Source of the DNA: Vibrio coralliirubri
GTDB taxonomy: Bacteria > Pseudomonadota > Gammaproteobacteria > Enterobacterales > Vibrionaceae
Length of the DNA: 64,000 nt
Direction: 5' to 3'
Assembly: GCF_024347375.1 (NCBI RefSeq)
Contig: NZ_AP025471.1
Span: forward strand, 558,001 to 622,000
Below the pieces are notes generated by a model. That model saw only the letters and a program-made list of their open reading frames with translations, ran no database searches and was not told the origin of the DNA. Positions 28,546-38,225 of this stretch are shown piece after piece. Position 1 is the stretch's first letter; each line of letters opens with the position of its first letter. The position numbers and the translations under genes are program-made.

Positions 28546-28620
28546 ATGGAACTAGCCCTAATCATCACTTTCATCATTGCTGCTGCAGTAATGGTTAAGA
28601 AAGAAATGGCAGAGAAGTAA
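28546..28620 (+). CDS. Single-pass small membrane protein (24 residues)
   Basis: ATG 28546 to TAA 28620 encodes 24 residues. The N-terminal three quarters (ELALIITFIIAAAVMV) is one membrane helix, followed by a charged tail KKEMAEK. A Shine-Dalgarno TTTGGAG lies 6 nt upstream, a candidate promoter precedes it and a strong terminator follows, so it looks like its own small gene and not a chance frame. No family is recognised. Small proteins of this sort often modulate larger membrane complexes. Confidence 0.65.
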   Translation: MELALIITFIIAAAVMVKKEMAEK

Positions 28621-28663
28621 TTTCACTTTATCCCTTTTTGATACAATTTTTAGTGAAATAATA

Positions 28664-28692
28664 AAAGCCAGCATTTAGCTGGCTTTTTGGTA
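28664..28692. terminator. Bidirectional terminator between the small ORF and hutA
   Basis: AAAAGCCAGC ATTTA GCTGGCTTTTT has A-runs and T-runs on both sides, serving the small gene on the + strand and hutA on the - strand. Confidence 0.8.
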
Positions 28693-28716
28693 TCTGCAAT
28701 TCAGGTTTTTAACGAA

Positions 28717-30849
28717 TTAGAATTCGTATTTAGCTGTAATTGACCAGTTACGACCTGCTTGCGTGTAATCTTTATCTTCTTGTGAGAATCCACGAACGTC
28801 ATTCCACGAGTAGTACTCTTCATCCGTAACGTTAAAGAGACCTGCTCTAAGCGTAAGATCCTTCATCGGCAAGTAGTATGCTGTTAGGTCTACTACAGTT
28901 GCTGAATCAATTGGTAGAATTTCATCACTCAAACCATCGCTGTTGATATCACTAGACTTCTTGCCTGCTGTGTAGCTAATGTTAAGTGACGTACCCCATA
29001 GTGCTGAAGGAGCATCATAGTTAAAACCAACAACAGCGTTCCAAGGGTTCACACTGTTAAGAGGATTACCTTCGCCATCTTCACCTTCAGTATACGTTGC
29101 AGAAACACGAGTACTAACACCTTTCACTGGCATGAAGCTATTCCAAGACAGTGTATTTGACGCTTCGATACCTTTAATTACGGCTTCATCAATATTTACA
29201 TTCTTATATATAGTTGGATCCATAGGAGTGGCTGAGCCACTAACTGCTACGTTATCAATAAAGTTATCGTAATCGCTGTAGAAGATGGCGATTTCGCTTG
29301 ATGAATAATTTGTGTTATGACGCCAACCTAACTCGTAGGAAATACTTTCTTCAGCTTCTAAGTCAGGGTTAGGGGCATTCAAATAACCGTGAGCAGGATT
29401 ACCAAATGAGTAGTAAAGCTCTTGGAAATCAGGAGCTCTAAAGCCTTGGCTGATTTGACCGAAGATCTTATTTTCTTCATTAAGCGTGTAAGTTGTACCT
29501 AAACGTCCGGTAACAGCTGAGTCTGAATATTTTGCATAAGACTCTTCTGGGTTACCACTTGGGTTTTGACTTGTATCACCTGGATCAGTTTCAAAACCAT
29601 CAAAACGAACACCCGGAGTAATCATCCAATTTCCGATCGTCATTTCATTTTGAGCAAAGAATCCATATTTTCTTTCAGATGCGGCAGGGATGTAGAAAAT
29701 AACTTGGTCTGCGCTGATGGAGTTATATTCGTTATTAACGTTTTTAATGTCTTTGTCCGAATATGAAGCGCCATAGATAAAGTAGTTTTCTACATTACCC
29801 GTCATGAAGAACTTATCGAATTGCACATCAAATTGATAACCTTCATCCTCGTAGATATAGTCCTTTTTTTGAACATTACCTGCCGGAGGTAGGAACATAC
29901 CACCATTAGAAGTACGATTAGTTACGCCATTTTCTTCTTTGCTCAACCAGTCAGCTTGCCAAGTAATAGTATCTGCAAACGCTAGGTCAGCATCCCAAAT
30001 ATGTTTGATACCGATTTGCTGTTGGCTAGTTGTGTCTTCGCCAGTGTAGTCGGTGTAACTTGCACTATTTAAATCAGTATCACCAGAATTCTCAATGAAG
30101 TTACCGGAAAACTCTAAACGGTGTTGTTCGTTTAACTGGTACTGAAGCTTAACCAACAAGTTGTTGTTCTGAGTATCTTGCTCATCAGGTGTACCAAAGT
30201 TATCAGTTTGCTCACCGTCTCTGCGAGTATAAGCAACGAGTGTTTCTAGGTCGCCAATACGATTTGCTAAAGCAACGGATTCGCTAAAGGTGTTATCAGA
30301 TGAAGAGTAGTTGAACTTCGCGTGGCCACCGAAATCTTTGTCTTTTAAAAAGTCACTTGGGTCTTTTGTTTCGAACGCAGCAATACCACCAATCGCGTCA
30401 GAACCATACAGAGAAGAAGCCGCACCTTTAACAATCTCGACAGACTTCAACATATCCGTATCGACATCAATGCGTGAAGAATTAATGAAGTTATATGACT
30501 GTGTACCACTTGGAGTAAATTGGCTAGTTTGTGATACTCCATCAACGATAACCTTTACTCGGTTACCTTCCATACCACGAATGTTAATACCTTGAATCCC
30601 TTGGCGAGAATTCGTAGTCACCGTGACACCTGGTGTGTACTTAAATAAGTCTTCTACATCCGTGACCATGTTTTTTTCGATATCTTTATCATTAATCACA
30701 GTTACCGACGCAGCAACATCTTCAAGTTGTTGATTAGTACGAGTCGAAGATACAACAACCTCGTCAAATAGGGCATAATCTTCAGCAAAGGCTGATGTTG
30801 ATGAAAGCGCTAAAACGATTGAAGCAGAGAGTAGGGATTGCTTATACAT
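28717..30849 (-). CDS. hutA: TonB-dependent haem/haemoglobin receptor HutA
   Basis: This 710-residue receptor has a signal peptide (LLSASIVLALSSTSAFAED), a plug domain (DEVVVSSTRTNQQ, GINIRGMEGNRVKVIVDG) and a barrel ending in Phe. In the barrel, the haem-receptor motif FRAP (QGFRAPDFQELYY) is followed by NPDLEAEESISYELGWR, as in HutA/HemR proteins. It imports haem iron across the outer membrane with TonB. A Fur-box-like sequence lies about 60-80 bp upstream, fitting iron repression. A LysR gene diverges from it. Confidence 0.9.
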   Translation of the reverse strand: MYKQSLLSASIVLALSSTSAFAEDYALFDEVVVSSTRTNQQLEDVAASVTVINDKDIEKNMVTDVEDLFKYTPGVTVTTNSRQGIQGINIRGMEGNRVKVIVDGVSQTSQFTPSGTQSYNFINSSRIDVDTDMLKSVEIVKGAASSLYGSDAIGGIAAFETKDPSDFLKDKDFGGHAKFNYSSSDNTFSESVALANRIGDLETLVAYTRRDGEQTDNFGTPDEQDTQNNNLLVKLQYQLNEQHRLEFSGNFIENSGDTDLNSASYTDYTGEDTTSQQQIGIKHIWDADLAFADTITWQADWLSKEENGVTNRTSNGGMFLPPAGNVQKKDYIYEDEGYQFDVQFDKFFMTGNVENYFIYGASYSDKDIKNVNNEYNSISADQVIFYIPAASERKYGFFAQNEMTIGNWMITPGVRFDGFETDPGDTSQNPSGNPEESYAKYSDSAVTGRLGTTYTLNEENKIFGQISQGFRAPDFQELYYSFGNPAHGYLNAPNPDLEAEESISYELGWRHNTNYSSSEIAIFYSDYDNFIDNVAVSGSATPMDPTIYKNVNIDEAVIKGIEASNTLSWNSFMPVKGVSTRVSATYTEGEDGEGNPLNSVNPWNAVVGFNYDAPSALWGTSLNISYTAGKKSSDINSDGLSDEILPIDSATVVDLTAYYLPMKDLTLRAGLFNVTDEEYYSWNDVRGFSQEDKDYTQAGRNWSITAKYEF

Positions 30850-30907
30850 CTGATAGTTACCTTAATTCCATAGTATTATCTTGATTTGCGAAAGATAATA
30901 TTGGATC

Positions 30908-30932
30908 TAAATGATAATTACTATTATTTGCA
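30908..30932. promoter_or_regulatory. Fur box ahead of hutA
   Basis: AATGATAATTACTATTATTT (30910-30929) is close to the 7-1-7 Fur consensus TGATAATnATTATCA. It lies in the hutA/LysR divergent region. Confidence 0.6.
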
Positions 30933-31074
30933 TTTCAATTTATTTGTACTTTTGTCATTAAAAACACGCCTAAACCGTATAACTCATTGTATTAAAAGAC
31001 CTTTAATGGTTCCATTTATCTGGTGAATGCTTCCATTTTTGTGATTAACCTCTCATTTATAAAGTAGGAAACTG

Positions 31075-31962
31075 ATGCATAGTCCAATAACACTTGAAGC
31101 GTTACACATATTAGATGCCATCGACCGACGTGGAAGTTTCGCCGCCGCGGCCAATGAAATGGACAGAGCGCCTTCATCACTCAGTTATCAAATACAGAAG
31201 CTTGAACAAGATCTCGACATCATGATTTTTGACCGCTCTGGACATCGTGCAAACTTCACAGAAGCGGGCCAGTTGATACTTGAGCAAGGTAGAGTAATTC
31301 TTGGAGCAACAGAACGTCTTGTTAACGAGGCAAGTATTCTAGCCAATGGTTGGGAGCTCGATTTGACCATCGCCTTTGATGGTATTATCCCGATTGCTAA
31401 CTTTTTCCCGCTGGTAGATGAACTAGGAAAGATAAGTAAAACACGCGTTCGTTTACAAGAAGAGATCTTAGCAGGGTGTTGGGAGTCACTTTCAGATGGA
31501 CGAGCCGATTTACTGGTATGCCCAAAGGTTGACACTATCCCAAACGACATGAAAAGTGACGTTATCGGTAAAATGGAAATGGTTTGGGTAGCGGCATCAA
31601 ACCACTATGTTCACAAACGTTCTGGTGAATTCGACCAAAAGGCGAGAGAAAGTTACAGGGTTATTGCTATTGCCGATACCGCGCGCGATCAGCCTGCACT
31701 AAGTATAAATATTCTAGAAAAACAGCCACGTTTAACTGTGACAAGTTTTCCTGCAAAAGTAGAGGCTTTGACATCAGGACTAGGGATTGGCACTTTGCCG
31801 AATAGTGTTGCTAAACCTTTGATTGAATCGGGCGTTCTACAGCAGATCTCCGGTACTGAGCCGCAGCCTATTGATATCGTTATGGCTTGGCGACGCAACA
31901 AAATGGGCGACGCCAAGTCTTGGTGTATCCAACATCTTAAAAAGACATGGGCGTTAAAGTAA
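31075..31962 (+). CDS. LysR-family transcriptional regulator
   Basis: This 295-residue protein has an N-terminal winged helix (residues 1-65; FAAAANEMDRAPSSLSYQIQKLEQDL) and a LysR substrate-binding domain. It is divergent from hutA across 225 bp. Its 3' end overlaps the converging patZ-like gene by 9 bp. The ligand is unknown; similar Vibrio regulators next to such genes are not characterised to my knowledge. Confidence 0.9.
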   Translation: MHSPITLEALHILDAIDRRGSFAAAANEMDRAPSSLSYQIQKLEQDLDIMIFDRSGHRANFTEAGQLILEQGRVILGATERLVNEASILANGWELDLTIAFDGIIPIANFFPLVDELGKISKTRVRLQEEILAGCWESLSDGRADLLVCPKVDTIPNDMKSDVIGKMEMVWVAASNHYVHKRSGEFDQKARESYRVIAIADTARDQPALSINILEKQPRLTVTSFPAKVEALTSGLGIGTLPNSVAKPLIESGVLQQISGTEPQPIDIVMAWRRNKMGDAKSWCIQHLKKTWALK

Positions 31963-34635
31963 CGGTAACACCATATCTGCAGTACCGTCTTCAAAACTGA
32001 TATCTAGCTTAAAACCGAGCTTTTGAGCTAGTGTCAGCATCCCTCTATTGGTTGGCATCGTCATACCCGACATCTGTTTAGTCTGCTTCGCTCGGCAGTA
32101 ATCGATAACCTTAGTCATCAGAATGCGACCTAGACCAACACCTTTAAGGTCAGAACGAATCAATATTGCGAATTCGGCATCCGTGTTCTCAGGGTTAATC
32201 AGTGCACGGGACACGCCGATGATCGCTGGAACGCCTTGCTCCTCGCGAACAACCACAAAGGCGATTTCTCTATCGAAATCAATCTGAGTGAAATTCGCCA
32301 ACGCCTCATGATTAAATTCACCGACATCACTAAAGAAACGCTTATAGAGATCTTCTTTAGACACTCGGTTAATGAAGTCAGCATGAAGCGGTTCATCTTC
32401 GGGAAGAATAGGGCGTAACAACACTTCGGTTCCATCTTTTAGCTGGATACGTTCTTCAAGCTCGACTGGGTAAGGGCGAATGGCCAACCTCTCTTGCGGA
32501 TCCCCTTCGTAGGCTTTCAATATGATATCGGCGTCTAATATCGTGAACTTGTCTCCGTTGGCCAGTACTGGATGGATATCCAAATCGTGTATTTCAGGGC
32601 AATCAACCACCATCTGCGATATGCGAACCAATAATTCAGAAAGGCCCTCTATATCAATCGGGTTAGGAAGCTTTTGTAGACGAATCTTGCCACTTTTTAT
32701 TGCTCTAATAATCAAGTAACGCGCCAGTGTCATGTTGAGCGGTGGAAAAGCAGCGGCGGCATCAATCGATTCATCCCATTCCGAACCACCTTGTCCAAGT
32801 AAAATGATTGGGCCGAAGGTTTCGTCTGTTGTGACCTTAATACGCAACTCTTGGCCGCCCGCGAGCTTGGCCATTCCTTGAATCAACAAGCCATGGATGT
32901 GTGCTGTAGGAAACGACAACTGAGAACGGTCGAGAATTGCCTGAGCCGCATTGGCCACTTCACTGCTGTTTCGCAAATTGAGCATCACGCCTTGTACGTC
33001 TGACTTATGTGCAATATCCGGCGAACGTAATTTTACTGCGACGGGATAACCAATCGTTTCGGCTATGTGTACCGCTTCACTTGGGTCAGAAGCGATCCAA
33101 GTTGGTAACACATCGAGGTTGAAGCTCTTGAAAAACTGACTGTTTTGGTGAGTATCAAGGCTAACTGTATTTTTATCCAGTAGTTGTCTTTCTATCCAAC
33201 TTTTCGCATCTGCTAGATCTTCAATGTGTACTTTTTCTGCAGTAGTCGGCGTTTCCATTAACTGACGTTGGTTACGTCTGTACTCGACTAAGTGCATGAA
33301 TGCGACCACTGAGCTTTCAGGGGTTCGATAGGTAGGGAAACCCGCTTCGGTAAACAGCTTTCGTGCAGGCCTTGCTGTTAACTCACCAGACCAATTCGTC
33401 AGGATGTTAAAGCGCTTGTGGCGAGGGTGCTTTTTAATCGCTTCAATAATTCGCTCTGCCGTTTTGGCTGAATGTGCGACCGCAGAAGGGCTGTGCATAA
33501 TAAGAATCGCATCAGCTTCATCACCATCGAGTAAGATGTTTATGGTGTCGATATAACGCTGATCACCGGCGTCTCCAACAATATCGATAGGATTGTTATG
33601 AGACCAGCTCGATGGCAACACCTTGTTCAACTTATCAAGTGTCTCTTCTGAAAACTCTGCAAGCTTACCACCGCGGTCAAATAGGGTGTCCACCGCCATA
33701 ATCGCAGGGCCGCCACCATTGGTAACAATAGCTAAGCGCTCGCCACGCAAGGGAACTGAATGCGTCAGTGTTTCTACCGCTGCAAACAGTTCATGTAAGT
33801 TCTTAACTCGTAGCATGCCGCTGCGTCGGATTGCGGAATCATAAATAATATCTAATGTGTCGGCACCTCCAGTGTGAGCCATTGCTGCGGCTCTGCCTTT
33901 CGCCGTTCGACCGCCTTTCAACACCAAAATTCGTCTGTTACGCGAAGCCGCACGCGCTGCAGAAATAAAGCGCCTCGCATCAGTAATGCTGTCTACATAA
34001 AGCAATATCGCTTCGGTGTGAGAGTCGGTACTGAGATAATCCAATAACTCCGAGAATTCGATATCGCTGCCATTGCCTATAGAGATAAACGCTGAAAAAC
34101 CGATCTCTTTGTCATTAGCCCAATCGAGAATCGTGGTACACACAGCTGCCGACTGAGAAACAAAGGCGATCTTACCGGGCAATGCTGTCACTGGAGAGAA
34201 TGAGGCGTTCAAATTTAACCAAGGGACAATTACCCCCAAACTATTAGAACCCAACACTCTAATGTTGTGTTTTTTGGCAATCGCTAGGCATCTTTCATCA
34301 TACGTCTCGCCATTATCGCTTTCTTGTTGCATGTCGGAAGAAAGCACAATGACAGACGCAATCCCTTTCTCAGACAGCTCTTCAAAAATGGCGACATTGC
34401 GTGTCGCATTGGTACACAAGATTGCGAGATCAGGGACAATCGGTAACGACAAAATGTTCTTATAAGAAAGCACACCGGCCACTGAATCATATTTCGGCGT
34501 AACCGGCATCACCGCACCTTTAAAATCCCCGTGCAACAAATTGTTCATAACGATATATCCTGCGCGCGTTTCTCGTTGAGAAGCGCCAACAACAGCAATT
34601 GAACGGGGTTTAAGTAGGGGATCAAGATGATTCAT
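31954..34635 (-). CDS. patZ: Acyl-CoA synthetase-like protein acetyltransferase (PatZ/Pka type)
   Basis: From the chosen start MNHLDPLLKPRSIAVVGAS the protein has 893 residues. Domains in order are CoA-binding Rossmann (about 1-130), succinyl-CoA-ligase-like flavodoxin (about 150-450), ATP-grasp (about 480-690) and a C-terminal GNAT acetyltransferase (about 725-893, with GLGRILMTKVIDYCR). PatZ-type enzymes acetylate lysines, including acetyl-CoA synthetase, and the ligase part is regulatory. ATG 34635 is preferred because AGGA lies 7 nt upstream of it but only 1-2 nt upstream of the in-frame ATG at 34641. Confidence 0.88.
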   Translation of the reverse strand: MNHLDPLLKPRSIAVVGASQRETRAGYIVMNNLLHGDFKGAVMPVTPKYDSVAGVLSYKNILSLPIVPDLAILCTNATRNVAIFEELSEKGIASVIVLSSDMQQESDNGETYDERCLAIAKKHNIRVLGSNSLGVIVPWLNLNASFSPVTALPGKIAFVSQSAAVCTTILDWANDKEIGFSAFISIGNGSDIEFSELLDYLSTDSHTEAILLYVDSITDARRFISAARAASRNRRILVLKGGRTAKGRAAAMAHTGGADTLDIIYDSAIRRSGMLRVKNLHELFAAVETLTHSVPLRGERLAIVTNGGGPAIMAVDTLFDRGGKLAEFSEETLDKLNKVLPSSWSHNNPIDIVGDAGDQRYIDTINILLDGDEADAILIMHSPSAVAHSAKTAERIIEAIKKHPRHKRFNILTNWSGELTARPARKLFTEAGFPTYRTPESSVVAFMHLVEYRRNQRQLMETPTTAEKVHIEDLADAKSWIERQLLDKNTVSLDTHQNSQFFKSFNLDVLPTWIASDPSEAVHIAETIGYPVAVKLRSPDIAHKSDVQGVMLNLRNSSEVANAAQAILDRSQLSFPTAHIHGLLIQGMAKLAGGQELRIKVTTDETFGPIILLGQGGSEWDESIDAAAAFPPLNMTLARYLIIRAIKSGKIRLQKLPNPIDIEGLSELLVRISQMVVDCPEIHDLDIHPVLANGDKFTILDADIILKAYEGDPQERLAIRPYPVELEERIQLKDGTEVLLRPILPEDEPLHADFINRVSKEDLYKRFFSDVGEFNHEALANFTQIDFDREIAFVVVREEQGVPAIIGVSRALINPENTDAEFAILIRSDLKGVGLGRILMTKVIDYCRAKQTKQMSGMTMPTNRGMLTLAQKLGFKLDISFEDGTADMVLPLL

Positions 34636-34851
34636 AGACATATCCTAGCAATGCACGTAAGTTCATCGTAACTTACTTTGCACTCACGGGTTGATGGCAA
34701 ATTCACCGAATTCAGATGAATAAGCAAACACTGCATAAAGTTTGTGAAATAGGTCACCCACTAATGGTGTATAATCTCAAAGTTAACTTGATTCTAAACC
34801 GACGTATCGGCATGATTTATAGTAATTATTATTAAGGATATAGAGCTTTCC

Positions 34852-35415
34852 ATGAAAAAATTTGCAATTGTGACTTTGCCACTGCTCTTGGCTGCATGTG
34901 TATCTGACGACTACGTTACCAATGTCACTTCAGATAGTTATCAAGAAGAGTACAAAACGGCAAAAGTTGAAGCTCCAGTTGTATCTCAATCTGAGCAAAC
35001 AAGCGTTGTTGAAGAAAATGTTGTCAACGTTATCAGAACCGAACCTGTTGAACAGAAAGTCGCTCAAACGACTAAAGCTAAGCCAGTTGCCGTAGTGACA
35101 GGCCCAACCAAGAAACAACAAGACATGAACCAACGTTTTGGTTACACAGTTCAAGTTGTTGCTGTTGGCAGCCAAAGTAAAGTCGATTCTTTCGTGAAAA
35201 TGCTACCTACGACTTCTCAACCAGTTTGGGAAAACTACAAAATGGTTAACGGCACTAAGTGGTTCACGGTACTTTATGGTGACTACGCAACACGCTTAGA
35301 AGCTAAAAAGGCAATCTCAACACTGCCGAACACTTTCCAAAACTTGAAGCCGTTCGTTAAGAGCATTGATGACATCAAGAACTCTGAATACCCTACGCTT
35401 AACAAGTTGAACTAA
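34852..35415 (+). CDS. SPOR-domain lipoprotein
   Basis: This 187-residue protein has a lipobox (LPLLLAAC, Cys16) and a C-terminal SPOR domain (about 105-180; YTVQVVAVGSQSKVDSFV, WFTVLYGDYATRLEAKKAI). SPOR domains bind denuded glycan strands at division septa. The region between is low-complexity and acidic. Ddl follows on the same strand after a terminator, so both act in the envelope but are probably transcribed separately. Confidence 0.85.
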   Translation: MKKFAIVTLPLLLAACVSDDYVTNVTSDSYQEEYKTAKVEAPVVSQSEQTSVVEENVVNVIRTEPVEQKVAQTTKAKPVAVVTGPTKKQQDMNQRFGYTVQVVAVGSQSKVDSFVKMLPTTSQPVWENYKMVNGTKWFTVLYGDYATRLEAKKAISTLPNTFQNLKPFVKSIDDIKNSEYPTLNKLN

Positions 35416-35427
35416 GTTTTGATTCAT

Positions 35428-35454
35428 AAAGAAGGGGCAAATGCTCCTTCTTTT
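35428..35454 (+). terminator. Terminator of the SPOR lipoprotein gene
   Basis: AAAGAAGGGGC ... GCTCCTTCTTTT is a stem-loop with a T-run, 13 bp after the stop. Confidence 0.7.
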
Positions 35455-35594
35455 GTTTTAAGACTCGCTGTTTTGTTTAATAGTTAATCGCTCGATCTTT
35501 CGAACGCAATTTTAACAATCAAAACACTGTACCTATCTCGACTTTTGTTTATCATTGAAGTCAGTACTCCTAGTTTCAAGGACCGAATTTACCC

Positions 35595-36590
35595 ATGAAC
35601 ACCACAAACATCCTTCTACTTTGCGGCGGTGGATCTTCAGAGCATGAAGTGTCTTTAGTTTCAGCCAACTACCTTTTTGAACAACTCAATAGCGTTGCAG
35701 ATTTTAACGTTGTAAGAGTTGAAATTAAAAACGAAGGCTGGTGTCTTGATTCAGGTGAATTGGTTTATCTTGATATTAATGATCAAACCTTACGCGGTGA
35801 CAATTTAGCATCTAAAGTCGATTTCATTGTGCCTTGCATCCACGGCTTCCCAGGTGAAACAGGTGACATTCAATCTCTGTTTGAAATGGCTAAAATTCCA
35901 TACCTAGGTTGTGGTTCAGAAGCGAGTAACAACAGCTTTAACAAAATCACGTCAAAGCTTTGGTACGACGCACTCGGTATTCCAAACACCCCGTACCTGT
36001 TCTTATCAGACAACAATGATCAAGCTCACTCACAAGCAACTCAAGCATTTGAAAAATGGGGTAAAGTGTTTGTGAAAGCGGCTCGTCAAGGTTCTTCTGT
36101 AGGTTGTTACCAAGTTAACCAAGTAGAAGATTTAAGCGAGGCAATCAACAAGGCGTTCACTTTCTCGGACCAAGTATTGGTTGAGAAGTCAGTGGTGCCT
36201 AGAGAACTAGAAGTTGCTGCTTATGAAATCGATGGCGAGCTGCATATCAGCAAGCCGGGCGAGGTGATTGCACCTAATGGCGCATTTTACTCTTACGAAG
36301 AGAAGTACAGTGCAGACAGTCACTCGATCACTGAAGTTGAAGCAAGTAACTTAACGGACGAACAGCGTGAATTGATTGCAGACAGTGCTCGTAAAGTCTT
36401 CACTCAGATGAAGCTTCGTCATTTGTCTCGTATCGACTTCTTCTTAACGCAAGACCACGAAATCTACCTGAACGAAGTCAATACCTTCCCAGGTATGACG
36501 CCAATCTCCATGTTCCCTAAAATGGTTGAGCATGACGGCCACAAATTCAGCCAGTTCTTGGAGAACTGCGTGAGAACGAGCCTTTCTTAG
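35595..36590 (+). CDS. ddl: D-alanine--D-alanine ligase
   Basis: This 331-residue ATP-grasp enzyme makes the D-Ala-D-Ala terminus of peptidoglycan precursors. N-terminal LLCGGGSSEHEVSLVSA and the ATP-grasp motifs KAARQGSSVGCYQV, EKSVVPRELEVAAYE and INEVNTFPGMTP-like EVNTFPGM are present. It lies outside the dcw cluster, as does the V. cholerae chromosome II ddl. Confidence 0.92.
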   Translation: MNTTNILLLCGGGSSEHEVSLVSANYLFEQLNSVADFNVVRVEIKNEGWCLDSGELVYLDINDQTLRGDNLASKVDFIVPCIHGFPGETGDIQSLFEMAKIPYLGCGSEASNNSFNKITSKLWYDALGIPNTPYLFLSDNNDQAHSQATQAFEKWGKVFVKAARQGSSVGCYQVNQVEDLSEAINKAFTFSDQVLVEKSVVPRELEVAAYEIDGELHISKPGEVIAPNGAFYSYEEKYSADSHSITEVEASNLTDEQRELIADSARKVFTQMKLRHLSRIDFFLTQDHEIYLNEVNTFPGMTPISMFPKMVEHDGHKFSQFLENCVRTSLS

Positions 36591-36628
36591 GTTTCTAACT
36601 CGTTTTCGTTCACTTAGAGCTGACCCAA

Positions 36629-36661
36629 CAAGTGCCTTAAGCTTTCGCCAAGGCGCTTTTT
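36629..36661 (+). terminator. ddl terminator
   Basis: AAGTGCCTTA ... AAGGCGCTTTTT is a stem with one G-T pair and a T-run. Confidence 0.6.
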
Positions 36662-36745
36662 GTCTTTAACGCTAACCGTTTTTACAAATATCGTTTTAGC
36701 CACTACTTATATCAAAGTAGTAATATCCAAATTATCTAGGAACCG

Positions 36746-37714
36746 TCATTGCCAAGGTATTAACGCCTTAAACTTCATTTTCTCACTCTCAGCCCTTCCC
36801 GTGAAACCTATATATTGGGCTGGCATTGCCGGGCTGAGCCAACGACCAAAGTTCTGAATCTCTCTAACCTTAAGACCTTGTTTCGACAACTCTTGTGCAG
36901 CACCAACACGAATCGAATTTCCAGAGAAATGGTGATTTTCTGGCAGTTGAAGTAAGTCGCTAGCTTTTCTCAATATCCTATAGATGGACGAATCATCTAA
37001 AGGCTGCAAACCAATATTCTCATGCTTGTCTATCGCACGAAATACTGGCAACTCATCTTGTATACCAGTAAACGAAAGCCAACGTTGAAGTGCAACACTG
37101 GCTATTTGTGACAACTGATAAGGTGAATCTTTGACTGTTACTTGGTAATGATCTTGAACGTACTCAACATCACTCATCGATAACACCTTAAGCTCTGAGC
37201 GTTTTAAAGCACACTCGAACATCACGTTATAAATAGCGATGTCTCTGATCTCTTTCAGGTTTGCTTTCTCATGGGAGAGTAACGTGTTTAAATCAGTGAG
37301 ATGCATAGATGTCATAGCATTGGTTTGTTTAGCGTCACCGGCCATATGAGACTGTAAGTGGAGCAGGGTAAAGCGAACTTGCCTATGCTTGATCGGGTTA
37401 GCAAAGCTCAACACAGTGTGTAACATGCTAAGCGTTGCAGTGTAACGTTTTAAGGATGCGTATTTTCTATCGTTAGACTCCGTTTCAAGAAAACGACGAA
37501 CAGCAGTTATAGATGCGGGAAGTGTGTTAATACGATGTTTGGTACAGAACGCATGATAGCGATTCCAATCACTGTAAATGCCCAACAGTGAATTGTGAGA
37601 GTATTGAAATCCTGTCAACTCATCTATAATTTCAATTGTCGCGTGCCTGTTTAATTTTTCAACAAATGAATTGATTATCACAGAGTCGGTTAAAATAGGG
37701 ACTTTTTTTCTCAA
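36746..37714 (-). CDS. Orphan tyrosine recombinase
   Basis: This 322-residue protein has an N-terminal SAM-like core-binding domain (about 20-125) and a C-terminal catalytic domain. Catalytic Arg lies in ALKRSELKVL, the second Arg in SGNSIRVGAAQ, Trp in NFGRWLS, and Tyr in MPAQYIGFT. The motif that usually reads HxxR is NSIR here, so the catalytic His appears replaced by Asn. The start is TTG 37714 with GAGG about 9-10 nt upstream. It lies outside the Xer-flanked element, on the chromosomal side of dif, so it is not obviously the prophage integrase. Confidence 0.8.
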   Translation of the reverse strand: MRKKVPILTDSVIINSFVEKLNRHATIEIIDELTGFQYSHNSLLGIYSDWNRYHAFCTKHRINTLPASITAVRRFLETESNDRKYASLKRYTATLSMLHTVLSFANPIKHRQVRFTLLHLQSHMAGDAKQTNAMTSMHLTDLNTLLSHEKANLKEIRDIAIYNVMFECALKRSELKVLSMSDVEYVQDHYQVTVKDSPYQLSQIASVALQRWLSFTGIQDELPVFRAIDKHENIGLQPLDDSSIYRILRKASDLLQLPENHHFSGNSIRVGAAQELSKQGLKVREIQNFGRWLSPAMPAQYIGFTGRAESEKMKFKALIPWQ

Positions 37715-37763
37715 ATTACCATACCTCGACAGGTGTTTTTACCATATTATGCTTGATATCATT

Positions 37764-37777
37764 ATAAGTATACTTAT
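37764..37777. promoter_or_regulatory. Perfect 14-bp palindrome between recombinase and DUF3319-like gene
   Basis: ATAAGTATACTTAT lies between divergent genes, 38 bp before the DUF3319-like start. It is a candidate operator or part of an AT-rich promoter. Confidence 0.4.
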
Positions 37778-37814
37778 GATTAATGCAGTGAAAACAAAAA
37801 GATGATTAATAGAT

Positions 37815-38225
37815 ATGGCTAATTCAATTTACCGAAGCGTCCATCTTCAATCGATAGATGCTAATAACACAGTTTGGCGTGCTAAGTTAAAAAACAACGT
37901 TATTCAGGGCAACCTAGCTGCCGTGAAAAAGAGTATTGATTGGTGGATTGAAACCGCATCTATTATTGATCCAAAAGAATTCACGTCATTAAATAAGTCG
38001 AGAGGAACTGGTGGCTCGACTGAAAACTTCAACGGCTACCAAATCAAGAATGACACCGGTGAGCCTAATGCGTGGTATTGCATGTTTAACGGTCGCTTAA
38101 TCAAAGGCGGCAAGATTGCAATCCAACGCCATATAGAAGCTTACTTACTCGCAAAACAAAAAAGCAGAGCAACAAAAGAAGTAAATTATGAGCCTAGTAT
38201 ATTCAACAGAAACAGGTCGTATTAA
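37815..38225 (+). CDS. DUF3319-like hypothetical protein
   Basis: This 136-residue basic soluble protein (SIYRSVHLQSIDANNTVWRA, KKSIDWWIETA, AWYCMFNGRLIKGGKIAIQRHIEAYL) matches my memory of DUF3319, a Vibrionaceae family of unknown function. Its last 38 bp overlap the yciH start in another frame. The aromatic-rich repeats flanking the central loop suggest a small mixed alpha/beta fold. Confidence 0.65.
   Translation: MANSIYRSVHLQSIDANNTVWRAKLKNNVIQGNLAAVKKSIDWWIETASIIDPKEFTSLNKSRGTGGSTENFNGYQIKNDTGEPNAWYCMFNGRLIKGGKIAIQRHIEAYLLAKQKSRATKEVNYEPSIFNRNRSY

Noticed and set aside
36746..37714. Recombinase taken as the prophage integrase
   Set aside because: It lies outside the Xer-bounded element and next to core genes; the junctions are Xer sites, so no own integrase is needed.
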